DNA from: Neopestalotiopsis rosae
Lineage: Eukaryota > Ascomycota > Sordariomycetes > Amphisphaeriales > Sporocadaceae
Length of the DNA: 64,000 nt
Direction of reading: 5' to 3'
Assembly: GCA_023078685.1 (NCBI GenBank)
Contig: JALGAS010000004.1
Location: 1,674,001-1,738,000 of the forward strand
Shown: piece after piece, positions 1 through 12,149 of the stretch
Layout: each line of letters begins with the position of its first letter
Numbering within the stretch: the first letter of the stretch is position 1
The notes under the pieces: model-generated
Seen by the model: the letters and a program-made list of their open reading frames with translations, nothing else
Told to the model about the DNA's origin: nothing
The model's database searches: none
Program-made: the position numbers and the translations under genes

Positions 1-1532
1 AAATTCGTCACCCGCAGTACAATCAGTTTACAAAAGCCCAACTACCATGCCATAGAAGTCCAGCTCCTTGTCTTGAAATCAATACCTTAGGTACATATGG
101 AGGCGGAGGGAGCTGGAGGTGGGGTCCGGGTGTAGTGATACAGTAAGGGAGCCCATGTATCCCCGCGACTGGCAATTTGTACAGTGATAGGAGATTATGG
201 CTCCGGAAGATAACAAAGGCGCACCGATGCAATCTTCGTCAAGACCTGTGCCTGGCTCCCTGTTTTCTCCATTCCACATTCCACTTCTGCCACGCCCCCA
301 CTACGGCTTTGGCCAAATGTAGGTTGCTGCTACCAAGTTTTCTTGGGTTACGAATCCTCCCAAAGAGCGTTGCGTGCTGAAGCTTTTAGAGCTTGCGTTC
401 GCAAATAATACATATTTACTCAATTTTACATTGGCGTAACAATATCTTGTCTTGAAGGCTTCAAATTCAAAGTCCTCAGGATTTTTCTTTCTAGCTTGAA
501 GGATACGAGCCTCATATGTTCAAAATTCGGTCATTCTTGTCAGTCCTACTGCGTCTGAAAAAGTCCTGGGTATATTAGTTGTAGTGACTCCCACCCCTCC
601 TCATGAACCCCCAAATTCATATTTATCGTCTTGACGCTCTTACTACCTTGACTTCAACAGCCATTTAGAGCCAGGGGAGGATAATTAGGGCTACCGCACG
701 GTTGAACTAAACAAGCTTGATAAGACCATGCCAAGCTTCTACGATGTGTGCCTGTCCTTTTGGGAGAGCCTTTGTATCGTTTGAGGCATCACAATGGTTG
801 TGTCCTCGTCATGCGTAACACAGCTCTTCATCCCCCGATGTACGTAGCAGCAGCGTGGTAAGAACTGAAGTCGTGAAGCATGGTACATGAATACCTCCAT
901 TATACTTAAATTTGAGCCAACTATATTGGAGTTATTCTTTCCAGCTTTTTGGCATATACTCCTCCACCTTGGACAGACATTTCTCTCAATAACGATAGGG
1001 TCTTGGAAAGCAGTGAATTCGCCTTATGCAGCTACGCGTTCATGTTGGTTGGCGTAGCTGCACCCCAACTTTCAAGGGTCAGTTTAGCTACTGCTGGTCG
1101 TCTGGTGTATTGTTACATTCAAGACAGACTAGGTATATCACTTGAACCGCGTTGATTCTATTCGCTAAAGCTTATGCAGTTGGATATCTTGCATCTGCAA
1201 GGGATCTGGGCTCGACCGGTGTAATCCATTTTATCAGATCCAATGTCCCATATATACTTCCTCTACACCTCCGAGACCTTGAAATATTGACACAAATATT
1301 CGTCTCATCCGCCCGTGTCGCAGATTGAATTGCCTGCTACGTTGATCTCCCGCCAATGTTCTCCTAAGAACGGCCCCCAGCGTTCTGTCGTCCAGCAAGC
1401 ATCCTTCGGGGGGCTTCCCTGCGTTCCATTCAGCCTGACATTCTCTGAATAATTTAAGAAGGAGTCAGTGGGCAGAGGAAACGGCCAACACGATAATCTC
1501 TTGACTGCCAATGATCAAAGTTTGGTGGTACC
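1..1532. other. left intergenic stretch, no gene seen
   Basis: Only short open frames with no family resemblance and no plausible splice partners are visible on either strand. The last 100 or so bases probably hold the promoter and leader of the downstream GMC oxidoreductase gene. I see no tRNA, repeat array or coding remnant that I can support. Confidence 0.5.
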
Positions 1533-3574
1533 ATGGCTATCTTCACTGCACTACCGGAGAACCTCTCAGAGGTAGATATCATTGTAGCTGGGGGTGAGCT
1601 CTCTCGCAGTCATCGACGTGGTGAGAAGAAACAATACTGACTCTACTCCAGGAGGAACCGCTGGTTGCATTGTAGCCTCAAGGATTTCCGATGCAGATCC
1701 AACCTTGACCATTTTGGTCATTGAGCGAGGTCCCAACAACCTTGGTGATCCAACAGTTGCCTTTCCTATGCTTTGGGCGACGCACCATCTGCCTGGCACT
1801 AAGACAGCCAAGGCTTATACAGGGAAAGAGGAGCAACAGCTTGGAAGCAGGGCTATCTCCATTGTTCAGGGGGCTACCCTCGGGGGGACGTCCTCGATTA
1901 ACATGGTGATGTATTCCCGAGGGCAAAGCTGCGATTATGACTCCTGGAAGTCTCCTGGCTGGACCACCAAAGAGCTTTTACCTTATTTCAAGAAGGTTCG
2001 TAACACAGTACACCAAGTATAAGCTCTATTGCTGACCAAGACACCTCAGATTGAAACCTATCATGGTGAGGCGGGCGCCGATGGACATGGATACGATGGC
2101 CCAGTCCACATATCGGATGGTTCTTTTCGCAACTTGGCGCTAGAACGTGATTTCATGCGTGCCATGGACCAAGTAGGTTATCCAGAAGTAGAAGATCTGC
2201 ATGACTTCCAGTCCAATAACGCAGTCTCGCATGCCCGCCGCACCGTCACGCCTGAAGGTCTCAGGAACGATACGGCGACTGCGTATCTTCACCCGAGACT
2301 GCAAGATGGCGAGCATCCAAATTTGCACGTTCTCGTCCAAGCAGACGTCATCCGAGTCCTCATTGATCAAGACAAAAACGCAACTGGAGTCGAGTACAGA
2401 CCTGATCAAACGCTTTTCCCCGATTCCCCCTCGCTGAAGGTGTCCGCCAGAAAGCTTGTGATTGTCTCTTGTGGGACCTTAGGGACCCCATCAATTCTCG
2501 AAAGATCCGGAGTAGGAGACCCCGACGTCCTCGAAGCAGCTAAGGTGCCTGTGGTCGCTCGTGTTCCCGGCGTAGGCCAAAGCTTTCAGGATCACCAGCT
2601 TGTATACTATTCGTACAAAGCGGATTTGGCGCCACAGGATACTTTTGATGGTATCTTTAGTGGGCGTGTTTCGGTCCCGGATCTGATTCAAAAGCAAGAC
2701 AAGATCCTGGGGTGGAACGGGTATGATGCCTCAGCCAAGATCCGCCCGACGGAAGCAGAGGTCGACGAGCTCGGTCCTGAATTTCGTGCAAGATGGGACC
2801 GTGACTTTCAACAAGAACCTCAGAAGCCTCTTGTGGGGTTGATACTTGCCGCAGGGTATGTACAGTGAAATGATCCCCCCGTGTGACACATTATTTTCTG
2901 AACTGACGGGACAACAAGTCTTCTGGCTGTCGTAAATCCGTATCCCGAAGGACAACACTACAGCATCGCACCCTATACGTGCTACCCCTACTCACGAGGA
3001 CATATCGTAAGCCGCAACGTGTATCCATCTTGTCCCTCTTCACGCATAGTTGACACAAGACTCTCAGCATATTACTGGCCCCGGCATCGACGACCCGACG
3101 GATTTTGAGACTCGCTATCTGACTGATGAGCACGACATTGACCTCAAAACGCAGCTGTGGGCGTATAAGAAACAGCGCGAGATCTCGAGGCAGATGAAAA
3201 CCCACCTGGGTATAGTGCCCGAGTGGGCGCCGCAGTTTCCAGAGGGGTCCAGCGCCTCCTACGAGCACGACTTGCCCGACGAAAGCGGCGAGTTGCGCGA
3301 GCTCAAATATTCATCCGAGGACGATGATGCCATCTTGGCTTGGCTGAAAAGTATGCTAAGCACCTGCTGGCACGTTTTGGGCACCTGCAAGATGGCCCCA
3401 AGAGAGGCATCGGGGGTTGTAGACGAGAGTCTGAGCGTCCACGGTGTACAGCGTCTCAAGCTCGTCGATCTCAGCATCGCGCCTGAGAACGTTGCCTCCA
3501 ATACATGCAATACCGCCATGGTGATTGGCGAAAAGGCTGCCGATATTTGCATTCGAGAGTTAGGGCTTGCCTAA
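1533..3574 (+). CDS. GMC-family FAD oxidoreductase, alcohol-oxidase-like
   Basis: Five exons join in frame: 1533-1593, 1652-1995, 2041-2855, 2919-3006 and 3068-3574, giving about 604 residues, the usual GMC length. The N-terminus carries the ADP-binding loop GGGTAGC (residues 20-26), which is split by intron 1. The second GMC signature GTLGTPSILERSGVG lies near residues 280-294. The C-terminal substrate domain has the catalytic histidine in CWHVLGTCKM (about H538) and an asparagine in the NTAMVIGEKAAD segment (about N584). A His/Asn pair is what alcohol and choline oxidases use. The stretch SRGHIHITGPGIDDPTDF also resembles the alcohol oxidase branch. Such enzymes oxidise a primary alcohol with FAD and reduce oxygen; the actual substrate cannot be read here. 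No PTS1 ends the protein (it finishes ELGLA) and there is no signal peptide, so a cytosolic location is likely. Intron 2 uses the less common donor GTTCGT. The gene looks intact. Confidence 0.88.
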
Positions 3575-4397
3575 AGCATTAAAGATCTTTCCGGGGGCCG
3601 ATTCGTAAACGACAAACGGCCATATCTGATACAATATGTATCTATTTGTCAGGCTGACATAGAAAGTACTCACCGCAGGTTATCTGCATGAGAATATCAA
3701 ATGGCTCTTCAGCACTTCTCTATTGTAACTCCATAGGACCAACTCAGATACTTTCGCTGCGCTCTTTCGATCATATCATCTCCCTTTCCAAATTATGAAC
3801 TCAATGGGGCATTGCCAGAACTTGGTCTGCACCATCGCCGAACCCAGAACACAGTGTACCATTATTGTGTTTTCTCGTGCCAACAGAAGTAAATGATGTG
3901 AAATCGGCTGCTGCCTGACAGCGATATCGGCGTCTGCCTTGTCCCGGTTCCTCAACGGTGATCTCAGGCCATACGAACAAAATTTCATATCAGGCGACAA
4001 GCCCTTGAATTGTAATAGTCAAGCAGTAAGTAATTGTGGAAACATCAGGACTGTGAATACAATCTCTTGGTTGGATATAGCATCAAAGGCGTTTTCCAGA
4101 ACGAATATCAATTATTGCATGAGGCTCTTCGTGTTTGGTGTATCATTACCCACGCGAGCCACGATGGTCAAACGATCGTGGGATAATTGCATCTCATGCA
4201 TTATGTAGCTTTATGCCAGGGCTCCCGCTGTCCGGGGCTGATAAAAGTGTGGCGTTGAAGGTACCACACGCAACTTCGCCACTCTTCGCTGCGGGGTACA
4301 GCAGCGTCTAGAGTCACAGATTCGCCATGTTTAGAAGACACGTCTGGTTGTCGGTATCTATATTTTTTCAGTGAAATACTCGAGTCCGGCCAGGCAC
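3575..4397. other. intergenic, presumed promoter of the NLR-like gene
   Basis: No coding sequence is recognised. This 0.8 kb separates the GMC gene from the NACHT-ankyrin gene, which run in the same direction, so it should hold the terminator of the first and the promoter of the second. Confidence 0.4.
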
Positions 4398-7300
4398 ATG
4401 GCAGACCCTCTGTCTGTGGCGGGAAGCGCCGTTGGTGTCATTTCGCTCGGCATCCAAGTCGCGCAGTCCCTCTTCGACTACTATAGCGCGTTCAAAGCCC
4501 AATATACCGACGTGGCGGACATCGTTAAGAAGTTGGACAGCCTGCTAGAGGTCCTTGGCACTCTACAAAATCACGTCAAAAACCGTCGTTTCCGGGCGGA
4601 CGAACAGGACCTCTTGCGGAAGATTGAGGGCTTAGTCAACGAGTGTGAAGAGTGTATCGAAGAACTTCAGAAGGTGGCAAACAAGTTTGCGCAATGTCCT
4701 ACCAGCACCGCTCAAGCTGCCATCCGAGTAACAGCCCGCCGCGTGTCGTATCCATTCCGGAAGAGCACCTTTCAAAAACTGGACGAAGACGTTAGCGATA
4801 TTATCAAGTGCCTACAATTGGCTCTACAGCTATTACAACAAGAGGTCGTCGCTCGCGTCCAGAATGATCTTGAAGACGTCAAATCGTTGTTGAACCAAGT
4901 CTGGTCCTCTCAAATCTCGTCAGACATACGGCACTGGCTCAAGGCACCAGATGCCACACTCGACTTCAACGCAGCCTGCAAAAAGAGGCACCCGCAGACT
5001 GGACTCTGGCTAGTAAAGGACAGTAAAATATTCACTGACTGGCTCATAAGCCCAGGATCCTTCCTCTGGCTCAGAGGCTTTGCCGGTTGTGGCAAGTCCG
5101 TATTATGCTCAACCGCAATTCAATATACATACCGGCACCGCAGATCTAATCCCAAGACCGGTATCGTCTTCTTCTTCTTCACTTTCAACGACGAAAACAA
5201 ACAGGACATCTCAGCCCTCCTTCGAAGTCTTGTTTTGCAACTGTCAACGCAGTCGGACGAAAGTGCCGATCTCGCCCGATTGCACGATAGATTTCGTCAC
5301 GTGGCTCCGCCCGATGAAGTATTGCGAGACTGTCTCCGCCGACTCATAGGCACGTTCCAAAATGTATACATATTCATCGACGCCTTAGATGAGAGCCCCA
5401 GAGACAAGCACCGAGAGGCTGTACTCGAGTTGTTGACAGAGATCCGTGCGTGGCAAGAGCCCCGGCTGCATCTTCTCGTTACCAGCCGAGACGAGATTGA
5501 CATCCGCAACGAGCTCAACGCAGACTCTTCTTTTATCGTCGAAATGAGGAACAATGAAGTCGATAATGATATCGCTTTATTCATCACTCAGAGCCTTCAG
5601 GATAATCGAAAACTAGCCCAATGGACTCAGCATCATAGCATCATCCGAGATGCACTTGCGCAACGAGCGAAAGGAGTGTAAGTGTTGAAAGGCAGTTTGT
5701 TTCTATCCTTGAAGAGACGACGGAGGAGATTGAAAATTACATCAGAAACACACCAATGAGCAACCTATAATAAAATAAACTAACGTTTCACAGGTTTCGC
5801 TGGGTCGAGTGTCAGTTCAGAGCACTCGCATTATGCCCGCCAAATCAACACCTGCTCGAAAAGCTGCTCTCCTCGTTACCAGAGTCACTGGATGACACCT
5901 ACGTTAGGATGTTGAGGAATATCACGCCAAATCTGATTGAGTACGCACAATCGATGCTGAATATTTTATGCTGTGCTGTGAGGCCACTTTCCGATAAAGA
6001 GCTGCTGGATGCTCTAGCTGTTAAGGTGGGCAAGAACTTCCTATACGACCCCACCAGGAGGTTCAACAATCTAGACGCCCTTGAAGCGATATGCCCAGGT
6101 TTTATTGAAGTCGTCACCGATTTTGACACTCGAGACGTTCCTGTGCGAATCGCCCATTTCTCTGTTCAAGAATTTCTCGAAGCAGAACGGATACTTCGTC
6201 ATCAAGACATCGCATGCTTCCACATCAAAATACCGCAGGGTCACACGCACATGGCAGCTACATGCCTTGCATTACTGCTTGCTGCTCAGACTGGTCCAGC
6301 ACTGGAATACTACGCGAGACACTGGCCCGAGCACTTGGTGCAGTGTGACGCAAGGGCCAAGATTGAAAATGAGGCAGTGCCATTGTTTCAATCAGCGACC
6401 GGATACTTTCGCAGATGGGTCGAAACATGGAATGTGGATCATGTTTCTGGTAAGCTAGGAAAACGCATACCATCACCGCTCTACTGTGCTTCCAGTCTTG
6501 GCCTGGCTTCCGTAGTCAGTACGCTTCTCGGTTCGCGCGGCGGAGGAGTAAAGCCGACTCTGACAATGCACGTTGTTCCGCCTATGATCACCATAGATAG
6601 CGAACCCTCGTCCGTCCTAGATACATCAGAAAATCATATCGATGTCAACGTCGTTGGTGGACGGTATGGAACAGCGCTACAAGCAGCGTCACGGTGGGGC
6701 CATCAGGAAGTTGTGCAACTGCTACTGGATAACGGGGCCGACGTCAACGCCTTCCATAGTATGCATGGAACAGCACTACATTTAGCGTCATATAACGGCC
6801 ATCAGGAAGTTGTGCGACTGCTACTGGATAACGGGGCCGACGTGAACGCTGTCGAAATAGATAATGGAACAGCACTACACTTAGCGTCAGTCAACGGCCA
6901 TCAGGAAATTGTGCAACTGCTTTTGGATCGCGGCGCCGATGTTAATGCCGTCTGTGGAAGGGGAACAGCACTACAGTTAGCGTCACTTTGCGACCGACAG
7001 GAAATTGTGCAACTGCTTTTGGATCACGGCGCCGATATCGACGTCGCTGGGTATCATGGAACAGCGCTACAAGCAGCGTCATATAACGGCCATCAGGAAA
7101 CTGTGCAATTGCTACTGGATCGCGGCGCCGACGTTAATGCCGTCGCTGGGTATCATGGAACAGCGCTACAAGCAGCGTCATATAACGGCCATCAGGAAAC
7201 TGTGCAATTGCTACTGGATCGCGGCGCCGACGTTAATGCCGTCGCTGGGTATCATGGAACAGCGCTACAAGCAGCGTCATATAACGGCCATCAGGAAACT

Positions 7301-7519
7301 GTGCAATTGCTACTGGATCGCGGCGCCGACGTTAATGCCGTCGCTGGGTATCATGGAACAGCGCTACAAGCAGCGTCATATAACGGCCATCAGGAAACTG
7401 TGCAATTGCTACTGGATCGCGGCGCCGATGTTAATGCCGTCGGTGGACTTTATGGAACAGCGCTACAAGCAGCGTCAAGCAAAGGCCATCAGGAAGTTGT
7501 GCGACTGCTAGCCACTTGA
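4398..7519 (+). CDS. NLR-like STAND protein: Helo-like N-terminus, NACHT, ankyrin repeats
   Basis: Two exons, 4398-5677 and 5794-7519, are joined by a 116 bp intron with an in-frame stop. The product is about 1001 residues. The start chosen is the first real ATG; it begins MADPLSVAGSAVGVISLG, the typical opening of the fungal STAND N-terminal domain (Helo-like), covering roughly residues 1-165. A NACHT NTPase follows, with P-loop GFAGCGKSVL (from residue 227), Walker B VYIFIDALDE (323-332) and a sensor-like LLVTSRDE. From about residue 716 to the end there are ankyrin repeats of 33 residues. The last ones are almost identical at DNA level. By family analogy this is a fungal counterpart of plant and animal NLRs: ligand binding by the repeats would trigger NTP-driven oligomerisation and a cell-death or defence response. 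The final repeat stops at VVRLLAT, where its siblings read VVRLLLDNGADVNA, so the array is cut mid-repeat. The gene is probably expressed but may be C-terminally truncated. Confidence 0.9.
7046..7441 (+). repeat. four near-identical 99-bp tandem units encoding ankyrin repeats
   Basis: Units start at 7046, 7145, 7244 and 7343, each 99 bp and 33 codons, beginning AGYHGTALQAASYNGH in protein. By eye the first three are identical and the fourth differs by one silent base (GAC to GAT). The flanking units (6659-7045 and 7442-7519) are clearly related but diverged. Identity at silent sites implies very recent duplication or gene conversion. Copy number is likely to vary between strains and could be miscounted by a short-read assembly. 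Confidence 0.95.
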
Positions 7520-7954
7520 TAATAGACGCGAAAACAACTTGGCTGAGTTCAACCTCCGGGCAGCTGGGTCCGGGGCATTTGTTGGCCAGAGATCGTCGCT
7601 CAATGCTAGACTTGTCCTCGAGCTGGAGACGCAGACCTTTGTCATCAGTATTCTGATCCTGCTTCTGGGTTTTAAAGAAGTGCGAGTATATGGGTGAGAA
7701 TCTCTCTTCGTTTCTGGTTGTTCTCAGCCCTGATCACAAACTATAGGTCTCGGATTGCACGATGAGAAACACCACGCGACTAAGTCTGTCCCAAGGTCTT
7801 TGGAAGTGGTTTCTTCTTCAACGGACAGCTTAGAACCGCCCGAGCTCCTCCGTGCACTCTCGCTCCCTAGACGATGTCGTTAATGATGATACATTTCAGG
7901 CGGAATCAACACCGAGTTTGAATTATGGCTTGAGGCATCGGTGCTACAATTCCA
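7520..7954. other. possible decayed coding scraps after the NLR-like gene
   Basis: Directly after the NLR stop, another frame stays open for about 60 codons (about 7510-7693) and reads like protein, including a hydrophobic run near FVISILILLLG. A second open segment at about 7745-7883 contains PPELLRALSLPRR. A possible donor GTGAGA (from 7694) and acceptor TATAG lie between them, but no splice I tried keeps both segments in one frame. These may be fragments of a former extension or of a lost neighbour. Confidence 0.3.
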
Positions 7955-8305
7955 ATGACAGAAAGTATGTCTGCTGGTGGCGAGGTCAGGGCTGAGAAGC
8001 GCGACGGCCGAGGCGGCGCGCTGAAGGCCGGGACAGAGGATGTTGTTTTTGCTAATCAATTACACGTCATTCGGTGGACGTGAAAAAAGAAGAATGCCAG
8101 GGTTCGCGTATATGCATGTGAAGTGGCATTGCTTCATGGAGATGACATGCCTGGCAAGGCGAGCACGGAAGACACTACTGTTGGCATCGTGACTGCGAAT
8201 GACTTGCAGGAGGTTGCAGACGAGGAAGGAGCTTTGATTCGTAGCCACGAATGGACTGACGCCAATGGCGTCAAGTGTGTCTGCTTTGCCGCCGAGTACC
8301 ACTGA
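7955..8305 (+). pseudogene. short ORF interrupted by one in-frame TGA, unknown product
   Basis: From ATG at 7955 a single frame runs to a stop ending at 8305 (117 codons) except for one TGA at 8081-8083. Both halves have protein-like composition: KAGTEDVVFANQLHVIRWT before the stop and ARVRVYACEVALLHGDDMPG after it. The interruption could be a C-to-T change of an Arg CGA codon, the kind of change that repeat-induced point mutation or plain decay gives, or it could be a coincidence of two unrelated open stretches. The second half could also start at the ATG at 8123. I do not recognise the protein. Confidence 0.3.
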
Positions 8306-8915
8306 CTCTTACCCGAGCAATTAATATCTTGATATCGGTAGGAGTTTTAAGTTATTTGGATCAGCATATTTATAGTTGTACACCAAGTGCTCATTCGCGT
8401 ACTGAGTTGATTCACACGTCCATGATAGCATAACTTGCAATATTGCTGGTTATTATATATTCTATTATTTGGATACCATTGCAGATATTACATATTAAAT
8501 ATAGGTAACTACCTAGTGATGGCAGCTGTGGCTGCACCACCCGCTGGCCACTGGCACGCTATCTGGTGGGGTTCGTCCCCTACCACACGCTTCGTACTGT
8601 ATGTAAGATACCGCCCGCAGCTTCGTCTTGTGATCAATACAAACCCGTGGGGTAAATATCAGCATACATACATAGTCTATGCGACCACTTTCGGATCGTA
8701 ACATAAATCATAAAAACGATATTGTTAGCGGGCAACCCGTAATAAAAATTGGAGGGTTCTTGATCTCGCGTTAAAGAAAATGATACCACCGGAAAGACGG
8801 GGAGCATCGTGAGGAACGAATAAACAAAGCCTGCTATACATGAGAGCGGCCAAATTTCCTTCGTATGTAACGACAATACTTTCGGGGTTCATAGGCCGTT
8901 GCCGTCCATCCGAGC
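8306..8915. other. AT-rich intergenic region, no gene seen
   Basis: The sequence around 8440-8520 is notably AT-rich. No gene is supported. The right end should contain the 3' end of the minus-strand secreted-protein gene. Confidence 0.4.
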
Positions 8916-10991
8916 TTATCTAGCACCCCAGAACCTATACACTAAACAACCGACTTGGATCTCACCACCGACACCACCATTGTTGCCTAGTTTCAACAAG
9001 TCAATCAGCCTTGTATCTCTTTATAACGGCAGCATGGGAGCAAGCCCGGACTCACATCTATGAAAGTTGTCCTCCATGATGGTCATACACGAAAGGCCGC
9101 TGAGACCCTTGGGGTCCGTGGGATACGCGACACCCTGGTTGTCTTGGGAAGTGGTGCAGCCTTCTTTCCAATCGACCTCAAAGTCGTAGTTGACACCCCA
9201 CGCGTTGGTCTCTCGTCTCGTGTACGTATGAACTTTGGAAAAGTTGCTATAGAGCGTCGCTTCCGGCTTGTCTCTGTTGGGGCTGAAGGAACTGCCGTCC
9301 GTGAGGCAAAAGCGCATGGCCTGGGTGCTCACGTCGCCGCTATTGACGTCGGCGTGACCGGGGAAATCGCTTTCGCTCCAACACGTCCTGTCGGTCGTCT
9401 GATCCAGAGGCGTGATCGTCTTGGTCTCCGTCGGCTCAGGCGGGTCGCAGGTCGTCCTGGTGCAATCATTGCAGGTCGGGACAGCCGTGTAGCCGCATCC
9501 CAAGCCCGTGGTCCCCGAGGCCGTCGTCGTGAGCAGAGGGGCGACCTTGCCGCCACAGTTGCAGTAGTCGCTTTGGCACAACGCGTTGGATCCCAGATTA
9601 GAGGCAATGACATAGGCACATCCAGGCACGCCGCATTTGCCCGGCACGTCCGTCACTTTGCTGCAGTCTATGGTAGCCGTTGCCGAGGGCGACGAAGTTG
9701 TCACGGGCGGAGCCTCGGACGCGGCTGAGAACAGGCTCTGTTGGACTTGCAGCCAGTCTGGATACCATTCAAAACCGTAACAATCATCAATATCGACACA
9801 TTCACAGCCTTTGAGATCGCCCTGCGTGTTGTCAAGTCAGACTCATCAAAATGACAAATGCAGCCATGGGAAGAGCACTTACTATGGTGCACTTGTTGTC
9901 TGTGTCGCCGGGTTGGCAGTCGTCGTCGCAAGGTGGCTGAAGTGTCGCACTCATGTCAGTAATCTCGTATGTATAATCTCAGCGGTCGTCGTAACTTACT
10001 AGATCTCGTGTCTCTGTTGGGCAACTAGAAGTACTCGACGTCGTACTTGTGACTGTCGTAGGAGTGGGTGTCTGGGTCTCGTCTGGAATTTCATCTGCGA
10101 CGTCCTGCACCTTTATTATCTGCGGCGTTCCGGCCGAGAACTTGTAGGTGATCTGATCCAAGCTTTGACTGAGAGCGTAGATGCTGACTATGACGCCGGC
10201 CGAAGTGATGACAGCACCAGCAGCAACATCGATTTCGGATGCAGTAAGTGTTGGATACATGATGCGAATCAGTGCTCCCAGGTCCTCGACACCTTCGACA
10301 CCAAACTGTACTGCCTCGCCTTCAGCTATTCCACCGGACTCAGCAGCAACATCCTCGGCGAGCTGCTGGCTTGCGGCTTGCAAGTCACTGTTGGCGCCAT
10401 ATTGCTCAGCCACATAGTTGAATCGAGCTTCGCAATTCTGTCTCTTGCGCAAGCGGCGGGCCTTCGCTGCGGAACATGCCGGAGCCTTGGCGAAGATGTC
10501 CTCGACTATCCCCTTCAATTCGTCACTCATGGCGATGTCGATTTTGCCGTCGGCGTTCTTGGATACCGAGAAGCCTTTATGTATAGGCACTGTCGTAACG
10601 GCACCCCCCGTTTCCGTTGATGTAATGGTGGCAGTTCCAAACCATGGGTCGACACCGATCCACTTACACGCAGTCAGTCTGGTTTGAGTGTCATGCCACG
10701 ATGAAAAAGATGGGATCGAAGAACGATGGATATACCTTTGTGCTCGTTCCACCAATGTCTGTCAAGTACTGCGTGTCAACTCCTATAGATGCCGTGCTGG
10801 CATTGATGCGGTTAGATCTTTTGAAGTGAGATATACGGCATCTGATGAATGACATACATTGAAGTAGCCTCAGGTGGATTCACCCCAATCTGACCCGAAT
10901 CCGTCGGTACAATGGCAGCGATTTGGGCATCAATAGCTTCCACAACTTGCCCCCAAATTACGAGGCAACACAGTGGTGTAGAGGTTCTCAT
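8916..10991 (-). CDS. secreted cysteine-rich protein with C-terminal CNNGG motif, function unknown
   Basis: Six exons on the minus strand keep one frame: 10991-10858, 10796-10736, 10662-10000, 9936-9883, 9821-9056 and 8986-8916, giving about 582 residues. A signal peptide is likely (MRTSTPLCCLVIWGQVVEA). A dibasic run RRLRKR at residues 134-139 could be a Kex2 site. A hydrophobic stretch at about 210-230 (AAGAVITSAGVIVSIYALS) is followed by a Thr/Ser/Pro-rich linker and a cysteine-rich module with CDDDC and CECVDIDDC. The last exon gives NFHRCNNGGVGGEIQVGC, a C-terminal motif I associate with fungal secreted proteins near chitinases. That ending needs the last intron (9055-8987); without it the protein would stop at 9021. 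No enzyme motif is visible. It is transcribed divergently from a secreted metalloprotease gene 1.2 kb away. A role outside the cell, perhaps toward a host or competitor, is inference only. Confidence 0.75.
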
Positions 10992-12149
10992 GGCTGAGAT
11001 GTAAGAGCAACAATGTAGATAATATTGTAATGACCACTGTCTCCAATAATGGTTTCAATGTTGAGTTTGGGTTGTTGAGGTAGTGAATAGCTCATCGCTA
11101 TTGAAAAACGAGGGCTTATATGTAACCATATAAAGTTCCAAGTAAATGCTACATTCAGAGGGCTCATATAGTTGCAATCGTATCCTCGTAGCCCATCGAG
11201 ATTGACTTAACAAACCCCATAGCTATGTCGCATTGTTACATTCGCGGCGCAGCCAAATCAGACTGACACCAAGCGACAGGGACTTTGGAGTCGGCGTTAT
11301 GTCGTGGCAAAACGAACATAACGTCTCCATTCCAGCCAGAATCCTTTTAATCCTTCATGTCACGTCTGGTTGAAGTAGGGGCCGCGACATATTGAAGTTG
11401 GCCCTTGCCTGCATGCGTGTCGGGGCTGGACAGACTCTGTCCCAGGTCAATGTATTGCGTCGTCTACCAACATGATCTGCAGTTGGATTCTGGAGGCCCT
11501 GATAGGACTATGCAGCGCTTTCCCGAGAACAGAATGAGAAATACATCATAATGCCGTTCTAAGGTGCGCTTGGCAGATGTTGTTCGTGGATATTGGTACC
11601 AGTGCGGCCCCAACTGTCTACCATAATCTATTCATAACCGTCAGAATCCTTCAACTAAGTCTGAGTATTGTATTCACAGTCTCTGAAAGCACCAACCATA
11701 AACTTACTTATTGCCTTGCGTCATAATTTTCAAGGCCATCCGCGGTCGTTGCGAAGCAATATCATGATGATGTATTTGTGCTATTGTTGGCATGCCATTG
11801 ACTCGATGAGGATGTTGATCGGGGAGCTACTTGGGCAGTGTTGGAGAAGGTACAAACAATATCAGTTAACATTGTTTCTTGGTCCAACGGTTCTGACGTA
11901 TCTAATGTTGTTATTTTTGGAGCTGCGAAAGCCAAGGCAGGATCTTCTGGTCGATCACGCATTAGCAAAAGCGACCGTCAGATGAACTATTGAGAGGTTG
12001 CATATATAATGGCAATATTGATCGAAACAATAGATACAGCTATTCTGGAAATATCAGTTCCTGTCATAATATCTTGACTTGTGTCACCTTCGGAATTATT
12101 TTCACCTGCACCAATTTTCTCCCTTCTTCCAGACGTTCCACTTGATATC
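10992..12149. other. divergent promoter region between two secreted-protein genes
   Basis: This 1.16 kb lies between the starts of two divergently transcribed genes for secreted proteins, so it should carry both promoters. Short open frames at 11668-11985 (+) and 11762-11968 (-) have no family resemblance and were not called. Confidence 0.45.

Noticed and set aside
7046..7441. Regular direct repeats as a CRISPR-like array
   Set aside because: Units are contiguous with no spacers, 99 bp long, and encode ankyrin repeats in a eukaryotic gene.
7005..7511. A 168-codon frame with its own perfect repeats (CNCYWIAAPTLMPSLGIMEQ-like)
   Set aside because: It is the shifted reading of the ankyrin tandem units; the ankyrin frame has the conserved consensus and continues from upstream.
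9021..9055. Stop of the secreted Cys-rich protein at 9021
   Set aside because: Splicing 9055-8987 gives a C-terminus (NNGGVGGEIQVGC) that fits known fungal proteins; the unspliced end does not.
9060..9728. A 222-codon plus-strand frame
   Set aside because: It lies antisense to a long exon of the secreted Cys-rich gene; its Arg/Val/Gly-rich composition is what codon bias of the true gene produces on the other strand.
11668..11985. A 105-codon plus-strand frame and an overlapping minus-strand frame
   Set aside because: They overlap each other, have no domain, and lie in the presumed divergent promoter.
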